Shown here: positions 35,001 through 50,000 of the stretch, in pieces | Layout of the letters: every line of letters begins with the position of its first letter | How positions within the stretch are numbered: the stretch's first letter is position 1 | From: Liolophura sinensis | Lineage: Eukaryota > Mollusca > Polyplacophora > Chitonida > Chitonidae | Direction: 5' to 3' | Length of the DNA: 64,000 bases | NCBI RefSeq assembly: GCF_032854445.1 | Contig: NC_088302.1 | Location: 1,614,001 to 1,678,000, forward strand | Program-made: the position numbers and the translations under genes | Notes under the pieces: generated by a model | Database searches by the model: none | What the model was told of the DNA's origin: nothing | The model's input: the letters and a program-made list of their open reading frames with translations, nothing else

Positions 35001-38000
35001 AATCCAAAGGTATCCAACAAAGTGAGAGTAGTTGTCAACTAATCTTTTTAGCACAGATTTGCTCTTACTTTGACTCTAGGCACAGAGAAGGCGATTGGTT
35101 CCACTGTTGTCGCCCTCAGAACAGAGCCCCGGGCAAACTCCACCTTGCGTACGTCACACTCACACTTGGGGAGAAAGGACAGAGCCTGGTGCAGCGTACC
35201 TTTGTAATCTGACAGTCGGAAAAAGTGAGGGTACTCTTCTGATACTTCAAATGCTACCACAGTGCTGTCTCCCTGTGTAAACATACAGCAAACATAAGAG
35301 ACCATGCTCAGCTGATACTTCAAACCCTACCACAGTTCTGTCTCCCTGTGTAAACATACAGCAAACATAAGAGACCATGCTCAGCTGATACTTCAAATGC
35401 TACCACAGTGCTGTCTCTCTGTGTAAACATACAGCAAACATAAGAGACCATGCTCAGCTGATACTTCAAACACTACCACAGTGCTGTCTACCTGTGTAAA
35501 CATACAGCAAACATAAGAGACCATGCTCAGCTGATACTTCAAACACTACCACAGTGCTGTCTCCCTGTGTAAACATACAGCAAACATAAGAGACCATGCT
35601 CAGCTGATACTTCAAACACTACCAGTGCTGTCTACCTGTGTAAACATACAGCAAACATAAGAGACCATGCTCAGCTGATACTTCAAACACTACCACAGTG
35701 CTGTCTCCCTGTGTAAACATACAGCAAACATAAGAGACCATGCTCAGCTGATACTTCAAACACTACCACAGTGCTGTCTCCCTGTGAAAACATACCGCAA
35801 ACATAAGAGACCATGTTCATCTGATACTTCAAACACTACCCCAGTGCTGTCTCCCTGTGTAAACATACAGCAAACATAAGAGACCATGCTCCGCTGATAC
35901 TTCAAACACTACCACAGTGCTGTCTCCCTGTGTAAACATACAGCAAACATAAGAGACCATGCTCAGCTGATACTTCAAACACTACCACAGTGCTGTCTCC
36001 CTGTGTAAACATACAGTAAACATAAGAAACAATGCTCAGCTGATACTTCAAACACTACCACAGTGCTGTCTCTCTGTGTAAACATACAGCAAACATAAGA
36101 GACCATGCTCAGCTGATACTTCAAACACTACCACAGTGCTGTCTCCCTGTGTAAACATACAGCAAACATAAGAGACCATGCTCAGCTGATACTTCAAACA
36201 CTACCACAGTTCTGTCTCCCTGTGTAAACATACAGCAAACATATGAGACCATGCTCAGCTGATACTTCAAACACTACCACAGTGCTGTCTCCCTGTGTAA
36301 ACATACCGCAAACATAAGAGACCATGTTCATCTGATACTTCAAACACTACCCCAGTGCTGTCTCCCTGTGTAAACATACAGCAAACATAAGAGACCATGC
36401 TCAGCTGATACTTCAAACACTACCACAGTGCTGTCTCCCTGTGTAAACATACAGCAAACATAAGAGACAATGCTCAGCTGATACTTCAAACACTACCACA
36501 GTGCTGTCTCCCTGTGTAAACATACAGCAAACATAAGAGACCATGCTCAGCTGATACTTCAAACACTACCACAGTGCTGTCTCCCTGTGTAAACATACAG
36601 CAAACATAAGAGACCATGCTCAGCTGTTAACACACAGCAAACATAAGAAACCTGATCATTTGGGTTATAATACAGTGTAATCAGTGTGTGAAAAGACAGA
36701 AAAACCTCACTGGTCAAGGACCATAGTAGCTGCATTTATTCATTCATCTGATTCGTGTCTTACGCCATACTTAAGAATGTTTCACTTATACAACGGCGAC
36801 CAGCATTAGTGAGAGGCTCCTGAGTCATTGCACTGTTCTAGCAAGCTAACCACCTCGGGCACAGAGGCCCCCAGCTGCATTTATACATCAGTGCAGCAAG
36901 ACTCCACTCAGTAGTGTTTTGGATTTTAGCTAGTTTTTGTTCCCTTACTCTAACGCCACCTCGACAAATTCAAGAACTCACCCGTCCTGTGAGTAGGAGT
37001 GTTGAGCTATCCTCATCATAGTATGGAATCAAAATGGCGGGTGTGGAGTCCAGGCCCTCCCGTGACAGTGGTGCCTCCAGATTCTCTACATTGTAAATAC
37101 TCAGTTCTCTCTGCCTGGTTCTGGTGGGTAGAGCAAAGCAAACAACTACTGTGAACACAACGCATACATATCATGGGTGGGCAGGTGAGTGGGAGGAGGA
37201 TAAGGGAATACGAGTAGGCTGAAACTGTAGACATACAGACCAGCCCCCGTCACAGCACATCTGATATCACTTCAGAGGATATTGCTCAGTGAAGATTGAA
37301 TACCGTAAGTGTTTGGGGGAAATGATAATCCATCAGATACAAAGTGTGAAGTAGGTTATCATGTCCAACTTTCACGAGAAAAATATTCATGGTATTCAAA
37401 CTTCACTAGTATTATGTAATATTCTATTTATTACTTATATTTCGACAATATCATGATTTTGTGTATCTGAACAAGTTTATGCAAGTCCATTAATCAGTCC
37501 AGTCCATTTATCTTTGAGGGTAACTTGTAAAACTCAGACGCAGCACTCATAAATGTCACTCATAAAACTCAGGAGGTGCACTCACAAATGTCACTCATAA
37601 AACTCAGGGGCTGCACTCACAAATGTCACTCATAAAACTCAGGGGCTGCACTCACAAATGTCACTTGTAAAACTCAGAGGCAGCACTCACAAATGTCAAT
37701 GGTAAAACTCAGGGGGTGCACTCACAAATGTCAGTCGTAAAACACAGGGGCTGCACTCACAAATGTCAATGGTAAAACACAACGGCTGCACTCACAAATG
37801 TCACTTATAAAACACAGGGACTGCACTCACAAATGTCACTTGTAAAATTCAGAGGCAGCACTCACAAATGTCACCCGTAAAACACAGGGGCTACACTCAC
37901 AAATGTCACCTGTAAAACACAGGGGCTGCACTCACAAACGTCACTCATAAAACAAAGGGGCTGCACTCACAAATGTCACTCATAAAACACAGGGGTTGCA

Positions 38001-41000
38001 CTCACAAATGTCACTCATAAAACTCAGGGGCTACACTCACAAATGTCACTTCTAAAACACAGGGGCAGCACTCACAAATGTCACTTGTAAAACTCAGAGG
38101 CAGCACTCACAAATGTCACTCATAAAACTCAGAGGCAGCACTCATAATTGTCACTCGTAAAACACGGGTTGCCCTCACAAATGTCACTCATAAAACTCAG
38201 GGGCTACACTCACAAATGTCACTTGTAAAACACAGGGGCTGCACTCACAAATGTCACTTGTAAAACACAAGGGCTACACTCACAAATGTCACTCATAAAA
38301 CACAGGGGCTGCACTCACAAAGCCGTGTTAACATTACAAACACATAAGTGCCTTACAGTGTTGGTTGGCAAGGTTGTTACAGGCTACAAGTGCTGAAATA
38401 AACTTGCTTAATTTCAAGTCCACAGTTCTTCCTAGGGCTTAGGTGTGTGTCTCACATTAGTCATGACAACAACCAGCTGTAGATAGCTTACTTTGTAAAT
38501 CCTGAGACAACCAGGTATCGTCCCCCTAACGCCCACACGATTCTCGCTCCTCTGTTACCCTCAGGACCATTGCCTTCCTGTCATCAAAACAGTCAAACAT
38601 TAGAACATTATTCTTAAACTAACATACCTCACTGAATTACAAATCAATTTACTGATATGCCACAAGTTTCACAATCAAGTACTGTAACACAAAATGTAAA
38701 CTTTTGTAACAATCTATTTGCAATTAAGTCAGGACAAGTAGAAAATTACCCTAACAAAGTTTGGACTCGAGCTTTTTCAGAAAAGTAAATAAAGAGCAAT
38801 GACTTTATCAGACACAGGCTACCCATCATTATCAGATGCTTGGTGAGCTGAATAATGTCCCTATTTCTCTGTCATCATTCACCTTTACTGATACCATGTT
38901 TACCAGATCGAAACTGTACCCCTTTAGAAGACTGTATGTACCTCCTGAAACAGCTGGGTCTATAAGCTGAGCTATCAGTAAGTAGGACTTACTTTGATTG
39001 GCTGGTCTGATGAGCGAGGGTCAAAGATACGCAGTTTTCTATCACGACAAGCTGTTGCTAAAAGTCTTCCGTCTGGACTCCAGCTGGCACAAAATATCTG
39101 ACACAAGGAAGTGAGGAATTAAAATTACTTACTACTCCTGGTCCTGAAGCTGCGATGCGCACAAACATGTCCACCCAAAATGATAATAATCAGTAATAGG
39201 TAGTTTACAAGCATGACAGCAGGGTGATTTGTATAGGCCGAGGAATCTTCCTCATAATTTTACAGCAGAAAAACTTTTAAGAACCAGACTTTATATTTCA
39301 TGACCCAACTTCAGCCCTACATCTGATTACCTCAACTGCACTTCCCTTGTTTACACACAACTTAAAAGTGAGCAAGTGAGTGCTTGGGGGTTAACGTCAT
39401 ACTTTTTTTACAATTTTTCAGCCACAGAACAATGAAGGAATCCTTAGAATGCATGTAATGTGCCTCCTTTTTGCAGGATGGATTTCCACCACTCTTTTAT
39501 CCAGTGCTGCTTCACTGAGACACGTTACCGAAGGCAAGTAAGTCGCCCTTCCTGGGCCATTATACTGATATGGGTTCACCACTCCCTGCACTATCCCCTT
39601 CATGCTGAATGTCAAGCGAGGAAGTTACAACTTCCTCTTTTAAGGTCTTAGGTGTGACTCGCCTCAGGATTGACCCTGGATCTACCGCTCCCCTAGCGGA
39701 CGCTCTACGAACTGTGCTATCGGGGCCGGTCACAACTTAGAAGTAGGAGTATTTAAATACAACCCTTAAAAAAGACAAGCTTTTCCTTCTTATCACATTA
39801 TGAGCTTTACATAAAGGATAAAGGCTTTTCAATCTGCATTTGATTCCATTATGTGATCAAGTTGATCACAGAATTGGTATACAACCTCATCATAATGGCT
39901 ACATGTATGTGACAGATTAAAGAAAACCTCATCATAATGGCTACATGTATGTGACAGATTAAAGAAAACCTCATCATAATGGCTACATGCATGTGACAGA
40001 TTAAAGAAAACCTCATCATAATGGCTACATGCATGTGACAGATTAAAGAAAACCTCATCATAATGGCTACATGCATGTGACAGATTAAAGAAAACCTCAT
40101 CATAATGGCTACATGCATGTGACAGATTAAAGAAAACCTCATCATAGTGGCTACATGCATGTGACAGATTAAAGAAAACCTCATCATAATGGCTACATGC
40201 ATGTGACAGATTAAAGAAAACCTCATCATAATGGCTACATGTATGTGACAGATTAAAGAAAACCTCATCATAGTGGCTACATGCATGTGACAGATTAAAG
40301 AAAACCTCATCATAGTGGCTACATGCATGTGACAGATTAAAGAAAACCTCATCATAGTGGCTACATGCATGTGACAGATTAAAGAAAACCTCATCATAGT
40401 GGCTACATGCATGTGACAGATTAAAGAAAACCTCATCATAGTGGCTACATGCATGTGACAGATTAAAGAAAACCTCATCATAATGGCTACATGCATGTGA
40501 CAGATTAAAGAAAACCTCATCATAATGGCTACATGCATGTGACAGATTAAAGAAAACCTCATCATAATGGCTACATGCATGTGACAGATTAAAGAAAACC
40601 TCATCATAATGGCTACATGCATGTGACAGATTAAAGAAAACCTCATCATAATGGCTACATGCATGTGACAGATTAAAGAAAACCGCATCATGAAGTTTTC
40701 TTGTCAACAGGCTGTAACTAAATGAACTGGCTTGTACTAAAAATGTTTACATAATAAAATTTCTAAATTGTAGATTTGTGCCAATACAATCACACTGTCC
40801 TCTCATAAGGCAAATGTTGACTTTTTAGGGCAAACTTTTGCTTTAAGGAAACCTAAACCAATCTTATAAACAGGCCTCTTATGAAACTAGATAGCTTAAA
40901 ACTTAAAAATATGACTACAAAACTTAAAAATATCACTACAAAACACCATATATGGGTATAAATGTTTTAATCCAGTAACTGGTACTTACATGATCAGTGT

Positions 41001-44000
41001 GGCCGTGTAACTGGTACCTTTCAGAGTTATCTGTCAGGTCCCAGACTCTCAGGGTCAGGTCATACGAGGCAGAGACCAAAACATCCTGAGCAAGCGGGTG
41101 AAAACGGATGAAGAATACCTTTTCTGTGTGACCTATACAACAACAACATTACAGGTTACAAATCATGTAGTTTCTCTATAAGTCATGAATTCTTAACATC
41201 GCTGAACTGAAACTTGCTCCATGTCTCACCATAAACTTGTCTTCCTCCAAACCTTACAATTTGATTTTTATAGTAATATTATCAAAATCCGAATCAAAAT
41301 TATTTTATTTATATTTAACTTATATTTGTGCAATGCCATATTCAAGAAGTGTTCTCTTATACAATGACGATCAAATTTATGGATGAAAACCATACAGGTG
41401 GGAGAAAAGTTCATGGTATTAAACGCCACAAGAACATCATCAACCACTTATGGTCACCAAGACCCCACACAGATTATTTTAAGATGGCTATCAGTTGTTT
41501 GTTACCTATAAGATAATCTTGTGGTTCAGTCAGGGTACCCTCCAAGTCATCTGGGACCTCCCAAATCCTGATGCGACCATCATCACAGGCTGGAACAGCA
41601 ACAACCAAGACAATTACTATCCATGTACTATGTGCTACATGTACAAATCACAGGCGCCACGAGTTTAACTCTGGTGTATCCCTGCAAGCAAATTCAGGCT
41701 GCTCCAGCACCTTCATACAAATGTACCATACATAAAACTGTCACTGAAAACAATGAAGTAAAATAAAACACATGTTCACTTACCAACAAGAAGTTTATGA
41801 TTGTCAAAAGGATCCCAAGCAAAGTCTGTGACTTTGCCCACATTCTGAACAGCTGGCACTCCAACATCAAACAGTTTACCTGGCTTGTTCAGCTGTTAAA
41901 GAAACAAAACACTTCAGAACACACTGATAAAATCTGCTAGAGATTATCAAACAAATGTCAAGTTTGTAAATAAAAGGGATGTGTCAAAGGCTGAAGTTTT
42001 ACCTTAATAGAGTCAGAGCAGAAAAAAGATATCCACACAAACATTGAACTGTGGGAGAATGATGAAATGCCTCATGTTTTGTACTTTTTGTACCAACATT
42101 CTGATTAGAAGATTGTGGAGTACCCTGGTTCATTTGGAGGCAACCAGCATTCTGATTAGAAGATTGTGGAGTCCCTTGGTTTATTTTGAGGCAACCAGCA
42201 TTCTGATTAAAAGATTGTGGAGTCCCTTGGTTCATTTGGAGGCAACCAGCATTCTGATTAAAAGATTGTGGAGTACCCTGGTTCATTTGGAGGCAACCAG
42301 CATTCTGATTAAAAGATTGTGGAGTACCCTGGTTCATTTGGAGGCAACCTGCATTCTGATTAAAAGATTGTGGAGTCCCTTGGTTTATTTTGAGGCAACC
42401 AGCATTCTGATTAAAAGATTGTGGAGTCCCTTGGTTCCTTTGGAGGCAACCAGCATTCTGATTAAAAGATTGTGGAGTACCCTGGTTCATTTGGAGGCAA
42501 CCAGCATTCTGATCAGAAGATTGTGGAGTACCTTGGTTCATCTGGAGGCAACCAGCATTCTGATTAGAGGATTACGGAGTACCCTACACAAAAGGGAGCC
42601 CTAAGACCTACAGTCAGCAACAATGGGATTGCAGTGTGCAATTTAATTGGTAGATGGCTGTTGACATACCAGCCTCTGAGTGTTAAGGCCATCACCATGG
42701 CCACTCATATAATAAACTTCATACATCGGCAGCTTTACAACTAGGATCCCTGATATGTAGCCTTCCCCATGTACCTCTAAGACATCAGTTCCCATAGACA
42801 CCTTTGCCTGAGTATAATCAGTCTCTACCTTTTGCAGCACATCCAGGTTATGCGCCCAAATCCCACCCCGCCCCCCTCCCCTTCACCACACACATGATCA
42901 CCACCAAGAATGAAATGCCCGTACCTCTAAGATAGCGACAAGGCCCCCAGGCCCCTCCAGGGGTACAGCACATCGCTCTGTGTTTGTGTGGAACATATCG
43001 CTCTCCCCAGGTATTGTCTTACATAACTTTCTCAGGTTTGTGATGTGTGTGTCCTTATGAGCAACTGTTGCCTTCAGGTGACGGAATTTTGACTGACGTA
43101 TGCCTGTAATTACACAAAGTTAATGCAGATCATAACTAACGTATACCTGACAAACCACACACCTGTAATTACACAAGGCAGACTATGCCTCATATATAAT
43201 TGACAAATCACACACCTGTAATTACACAAGGCAGACTATGTCTCATATATAACTGACAAATTACACACCTGTTATTACACAAGGTAGATTATGGCTTGTA
43301 TACCTGACAAATTACACATCTGTAATTACACAAGACAGACTTATAGACTCATGTCTATAGCTGACAAATTACACACCTGTAATTCCACAGGAAGGCTTTA
43401 ACTCATATATATATAACTGACAAATCACACACCTGTACTTACACAAGGCAGACTATGACTCATGTATAACTGACAAATTACACACCTGTAATTACACAAG
43501 GTAGATTATTACTCATATATAACTGACACACCTGTAATTATACCAGGTCAATTATGCTTATACCGGGTCAGTATAATATTGTGATGACAAACTAATGCAT
43601 AATACCTCTTCTCTGAGCTTTGAAAACCACATCTGAGGTGATTCACTGATTACATACACGTACAATAATCATTCCACTCAAATATCAAATTAAGGTGACC
43701 TGATACAAAGTCAAACAACTTTGGTGTTGACTGTTCTCCTCCACATTTTTTAATCTCTCAAGCACTACTAGCAGTAATAATTAAATACATACATTTTCTT
43801 TCACACCTTACCTGCAAAGACTTTCTGTGGAGCCTTTAATCTCATAGGTACATCTGCCACAGCACCATCGACCTCCACACTGCGGATATTGGCACCTGTG
43901 TTCCTCTCAAAGCGCTCTCTGGGTGGGGTTCGTGGCCGTTCCTGACTGACAGGAGGCGTGCTGTTGTTAAGGACGTCCCCCTGGCTGTTCAAATCCGTTA

Positions 44001-47000
44001 TGATGGGGGTGGGTTGAGGGGCAGGTTCGATCTTCTCCTGAGAACACACAATGTTACACAGGTGAGTGGTGTTGTAATGAGGTGCAGGTGCTCCATCAGG
44101 AAGCCCCCTTTACATTTAAGTCATGATATCTGATGTTCCAAACTTTAATACTGTCCTTAAATTAAAGTTTCCACAGGGAACCTTTAACATCAAAAGTACA
44201 AATACAGCTCTCTTCTCCATCATAAAGCATTTGATCACACCCATTAGCTGACTTAGACAATGTCAACTGTTCTCCAACACTACACACTAAATCATCCAAT
44301 GTTGTACATTTGGGCGTCTCCAAATCTTGTTCCGACAACCATCCACGAACACCTTAATGTTAAGCTTACCACGAGCACCGGAGGTGGATCCCGTCTGTTT
44401 ACTGGTGGGGACCGCTCTGGTTTCTTCACCTCTCCGTTCTTCTTCGGTTCTGCATGTCCGTTCCCGTGAGGTCCTGGTTCAGTTTTGTGAGTCTGTATCA
44501 GAGTTGCCTGCCCCTTATTCTGTCCCCGTTTGGTCATAAGAGGCGGAGCTTTGGCAGGATTCAGACTAACTTTCCTTACCTACAAACATAATTCTCAAAA
44601 TACAACACTGGTCTTACTTTATTAAACAGAATCTACAGGTAATATCAGCCCTTGTTTGAAACTATTTTGGTGTCATAATATAATGGTATAAAGTACAATT
44701 AAAAATGGCTTTTACTGAGTGTAGAACTGTTTAATTTTCTAGATAGGAGCTGGAACCTGATGACAAGTTTTGATTTATTATTTATTTATTTGACTGGTCT
44801 TTTACACCGTACTCAAGGTTATTTCATTTATGCGCCAGCGGCCAGCATTATTGGGGAGGAAACCGAACAGAGCCCAGGGGAAACTCACGACCATCCGCAG
44901 AATACACTTTGTAGTCAGAATACACATATACTCCAAGAAGAGTCAAAACAAAACAAGCAAATTATAAAGAGAATTAAATCTAAATATGCAAGAATTAAGC
45001 ATATACATGTACCACAGAGGTTTGTGTGTTAGTGTGGGATATATAGACCATCGCATCTTGTGAATGTCAAATACTGAAACCCTTCCCTAAAAACACATCA
45101 ACTTTATTTTGTCAACATTAATCCCCTGTATAAACACTAGTGGCACTATGTCATTAGTTAGTCGAGGCCTTAGTAGTAACTCCAGCGATGCTCACAGGTG
45201 TGTTAGCTCCGGCCAGCCATTCATCTGCTGTCATGGAGGGCTCCAGGGAGTTTGTGTCGGGGAATATGTCTGCGTGGAAATCTCTGTAGGACTGAAAGAA
45301 TAAAACTGAAACGCTACAGAAACTGCATGTCCATGTTAACCACGTCAAAATACTTTGAGTTAAACAATTCATCATATCAAACTTCCAATTATTTCACTTG
45401 TATCAGTTAACCATGTAACCACTAAGTATGCATTATTGTACAACAGTCAGAAAACAACATTAATTTATCAAGGACAAATGATCTGATTTTAAACATCATG
45501 CCCCAGGTTTATGAAGAATATGTGGTCTGGTTTTATGGCTCTACACTTTTGCCCATGACTAACTTGTATTATTAGCCTGATTCTGAGATCTATTGATATT
45601 AAAAGGGTATTTTGAGGTTTCAACTATCCCCAACCCTCTCCCCACACACACTTTCAACCCTCAACCCACACTAACCTTTCTGGGTACTATGTACAGGATA
45701 CCAGCCCTCAACTATCCCCCATCCTCTCCCCCCACACACTTTCAACCCCCAACCCACACTAACCTTTCTAGGTACAATGTACGAAGCCTGCTGGATCGAT
45801 GCCTTGTTCAGTAAAAGTAACCGGTTAGCCTCGCCAGACATCACATCGAGTGCCCTTTTGGGGACCATTGTGCAGCCCTTAATTTGCTCTGTGCGATCAG
45901 TGCCAGCTGAATGACAAAAGTGATCCCTTTTATTACAGGTAATGCTCAGCCAATGAGCATGTTTTCATTTCTCTGAGAAACAGTTCAAATCCCCGAATGT
46001 AATAACTGCATCACTCCTTCCTTCACGACACTGGTGACATAATTTAACAGGAGTGTGAAGCTCTAAACACGTCACAGCACAGGAATCTGCTCACTTCTTA
46101 CTATTACTTGTGCTTTTGTTCAAAGTTCTGCTCGAGTCTAGTTTCAGGTGTCACAAATATTATCATCAAATATGAAATTTCCAAATTATAAGCTATTGCT
46201 GAAGATTACAATGTTTTCTATGTTAGGCATGTAGGTTTGTTTGTCTGTCTGCCAAAAATCCTGGTCATGACCACTCGACACAGACAGCAGGCTTACCGAC
46301 ACAGATATCTGGCTTGTCAACTGGGGGAGTAACAAGAGCTGCCATAAAGTGCTTACCATGAAGGGTAGCAACACGTAATTTACCCAATTGGGAAATGGCA
46401 AAGAATTGGCAAATGTGCAGGGACAGTTTCCACTAAGCCATTTCTGACTTACGTCAGATACACTGTAACCCATGCATAGGAGAATTCAACAATTATACAA
46501 TTATCTATCTTACAATAGCTTTTTTTATTAATTCTTCTGTTTGTAGCCAAATAAAGTGACACACATTTTCAATTTATTAAGAAAGCCCCTCACAAGTTTT
46601 GATACAGGACACCAATAACAGAAAGTCCGTTACCCTTACATGTACATGATCTATACACAACATCTACAGCTGAAGTCAGTCACATGAAATATAACTTACA
46701 TTCTGACAAAAAAGGATCTTTATCTGACAGCTCCCAGAATTTTAAAATAGAGTCAGCCTGGAAAAAAAAATTAAAAACAGAAGAATTTAAATATGAAGTT
46801 ATTTCAAGGTTTACAGACATTTACAATAGCAACTCAGCTCATCTCAGTTCTCACTGGTTAAGGATGAGCATTTTCGCAGCTTCACAAGAGTAAACTTCAG
46901 ACAAATCTATCTTTGTACATATAACAGTGAAGATTAAAATCCTCTGACTGAGGAATAATCTGTAGTCTTATACTACTCTCCTAAATGCATCCCAACAGTT

Positions 47001-50000
47001 TTAGTTTGTGACAGGCTATGGACAACTTCCTGATAATTAGGCCCTGAGGTACAATGGATTTTGGACATTGAACAAGAGGCAATGTGTGATTTCCACAGCA
47101 CTCTTACCTTGCTAATCAGGAACACCATATTTGTATCTGGATCATAAAATGGCATTATTGTCCTGCAGAATGAGAAAATGTTGCTACATATAATCTCAAA
47201 CCTCTAGATAAACAGTAGTCATCTGCCGGTTGAGAAAGGTACATGGGCATTTTAACCCTGGGGGTGAAATTTTAAAATCTCACACCCAGGTTTTAAATGT
47301 CCATGTGCCCTTCGCAGATAATGATCTTGCCCATACAATGTTTATCAAATAGAAAGCCAGTTGGTTTAAATTCCATATCCCCGGTGAGGGCATGGCCTGT
47401 AGCTCTGACAAGTGTGTGTCAACAGTTTAACCCGCCTGATCAACCAATGGCAATAGAGAATCACAGATCATGTAAGGGACAAAGTAAGTTATTTAATATT
47501 CTACAGTTTACTCCTCAGAACCCATATACACGTCAACTAGACCAAATGAAAGTGACTTTATCATAGATATATCTATATATGTACATTGTTAAGACTTGCC
47601 CATCCATAATTCTTCAGGAACACTTACCCTGTTGATGAATCTAGTGTAAATGTCTTAGTGGGTGATGTCAGATGTCTACAGTCCCATAAAAATACTTCTC
47701 TGCTTCTCATCTAAAACAAAAATTCATTTACATGTATGCTTTCATAATGTACGATTGTATGAAGTATTTTCATACAATACTTCACTGACACTAGTGACAC
47801 TGTCTTTTCTTAGCAGTCCAGGTTCAATGTGGACACATTTATAATGCTGCCTCAGTAGAACACCATTCTAAAGACATCAGACCTAACACCCAAATCACTT
47901 GACTGACCCCGAGCATGACCAGGTATGTGGTATACATGTACATCGTCTACACCATGGCTCAGTTGTTCAAAGTGTGTTAAGACTTAAGCCCGGTATTAAC
48001 TACAGTCCAGACTGAAGTGTCATTTACACTGTATTAGGATGAGACTGGTGTTAAGATTTAAGCATTAACTATAGTCCAGACTAAAGTGTCATTTACTCTG
48101 TATCAGGATGAGACTGGTGTTAAGATTTAAGCCTGGCTTAACTTTAATGCATTTTTGAACAACTGGCCTCTGGTCACCAGAACACAGGAAGTGCCTACAT
48201 GTAGACTTCCAATCCTATGCTGTAAATCACATTGTACACACAACTATCTGTACTTCCATAGCAAATAACACTTCTCTGTTCAGTACCTCTGTAAGATACA
48301 GAAATTTTAACTAAGAAGGTGTCAGCATTGTAGTTGGATTTCGGCAATGTTTTGCTTTAGCTATTACTACCATGTATGTTATCACCTTGTAACGGATCAT
48401 CCATATTCATTTCCAGCTTAATTTGGATCAATTCAATTGATTTAGAGGAAATGATAAAGTCCAAAGAACCTACACTCTGTAAAGTGTTCAAATAAAACTA
48501 CCATAACAGGAAACTGTTGATCCCATCAGATTTCCTTCCTTACAAATACCCATATATCTGTCAAGTTTTACATATTACACACATGGATATGACTTCTTTG
48601 TTTGCCACATAAAGAATCAACATATATTACAAAAAGAAAATCATTCCTGAGATTGTGGCCATAGAACTTGTAGAATTTGTGATCTAAGGGAGATAACTCT
48701 ACAGGTTTACATGATGTACTGGTACATCTGGGAAATGCCAATCGCACATTCTCTAACCACTGCTCAGACTGGTTAACTATCTAAGAGTGGCTGCCTTCTA
48801 TCTTCCGTACATGTAAGTCTACCTCCAGCTGAATTACATGTGTTCTAATTCTAAAATTTACTAATGTCTCCAAAAATGAACAGGGTACTTGCAATGCCCA
48901 AAGTGTGAGTGTGGTATAAGTTCAGTAAAACTGGCACCAAGCATTCACCAGATAGTGTGTTTACAAAGATGTGGGCAAGCCGACAGGCCAACTAATGTTG
49001 GCCACTGCGACAATACATCTAGGCAAAGTTTGACTGTAAGGTAACAGCCGTACACAAACGACTGTGGGGTATCAGGTACACAAATGACCCTCAGGTATCA
49101 ACACCAGACAATCCTAGGGTATCAGGTACATAAATGACCCTGGGGTATCAACTATACAGATGACCCTGGGGTATCAGGTACACAGATGACCCTGGGGTAT
49201 CAAGTACACAAATGACCCTCAGGTATCAACAACAGACGATCCTAGGGTATCAGGTACATAAATGACCTTGGGGTATTAACTATACAGATGAACCTGGGGT
49301 ATCAGGTACACAGATGTAGATGTAACTCACATTATCAAACCCTGTGGACAAGAGTTGATCACGGTCACCCAGCCATATCACACGACAGTCCTTTATTCCT
49401 TCATGACCTTCACATTGCTGGAAACAACACAAAAGCAACAATTACAGTACAACCTGATACAGTGCAATCAGGAAACCACAAATGTCATGTATATTATGCT
49501 TACTGCTAGAATGACAAAGCCACATTCTCAAATGAATGCCAATCAGGTCAACACACTCAAAGAAAGGTTTAAAAATACAGATCCTTACACTTACTGTAGA
49601 TTCATTTGCGTCACTAAACATGCCATCTTTGTAAAACTGTGCGAATTATTCTATACACCACATAGTTCTCAGAATGTTTCAAAATATCGGTTGCAGAGGC
49701 AGCTGAAAACACTGAAGAATTAGGGTAACTCTAACAAACACTGGTGCTGTATGTACCCTGTACTGTCCAGCCACATCGTGACATGTAAACATATCCTAGC
49801 CATTTACCTGGACAATGGAGTTTGCTCTGGGGTCTATGATGCGGACCTGCCTGTCCTTACAAGAGCTGGCTAACAGTGCACCTGACCCACGCCAGCTGAT
49901 ACTCTGTATCTGATCCCCAAACTCTGACATATCTACAAGAGAAAGATCAGAGTTTTCTCGGTTTTGTTTACAGTTTGATGTGCCTCAAAAATCTGCTAAC

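Noticed and set aside
39829-40707. 292-codon open frame as a protein gene
   Set aside because: Period 42 bp makes any stop-free unit open indefinitely; it lies within a well-supported CORO7 intron and a second overlapping frame is open too.
45154-45195. Open frame continuing beyond CORO7 exon 11 ([12 protein letters not shown])
   Set aside because: GTGAGC at the TP codon boundary is a good donor in the phase needed to join exon 12 at VRKVSLNP; reading through loses family similarity.
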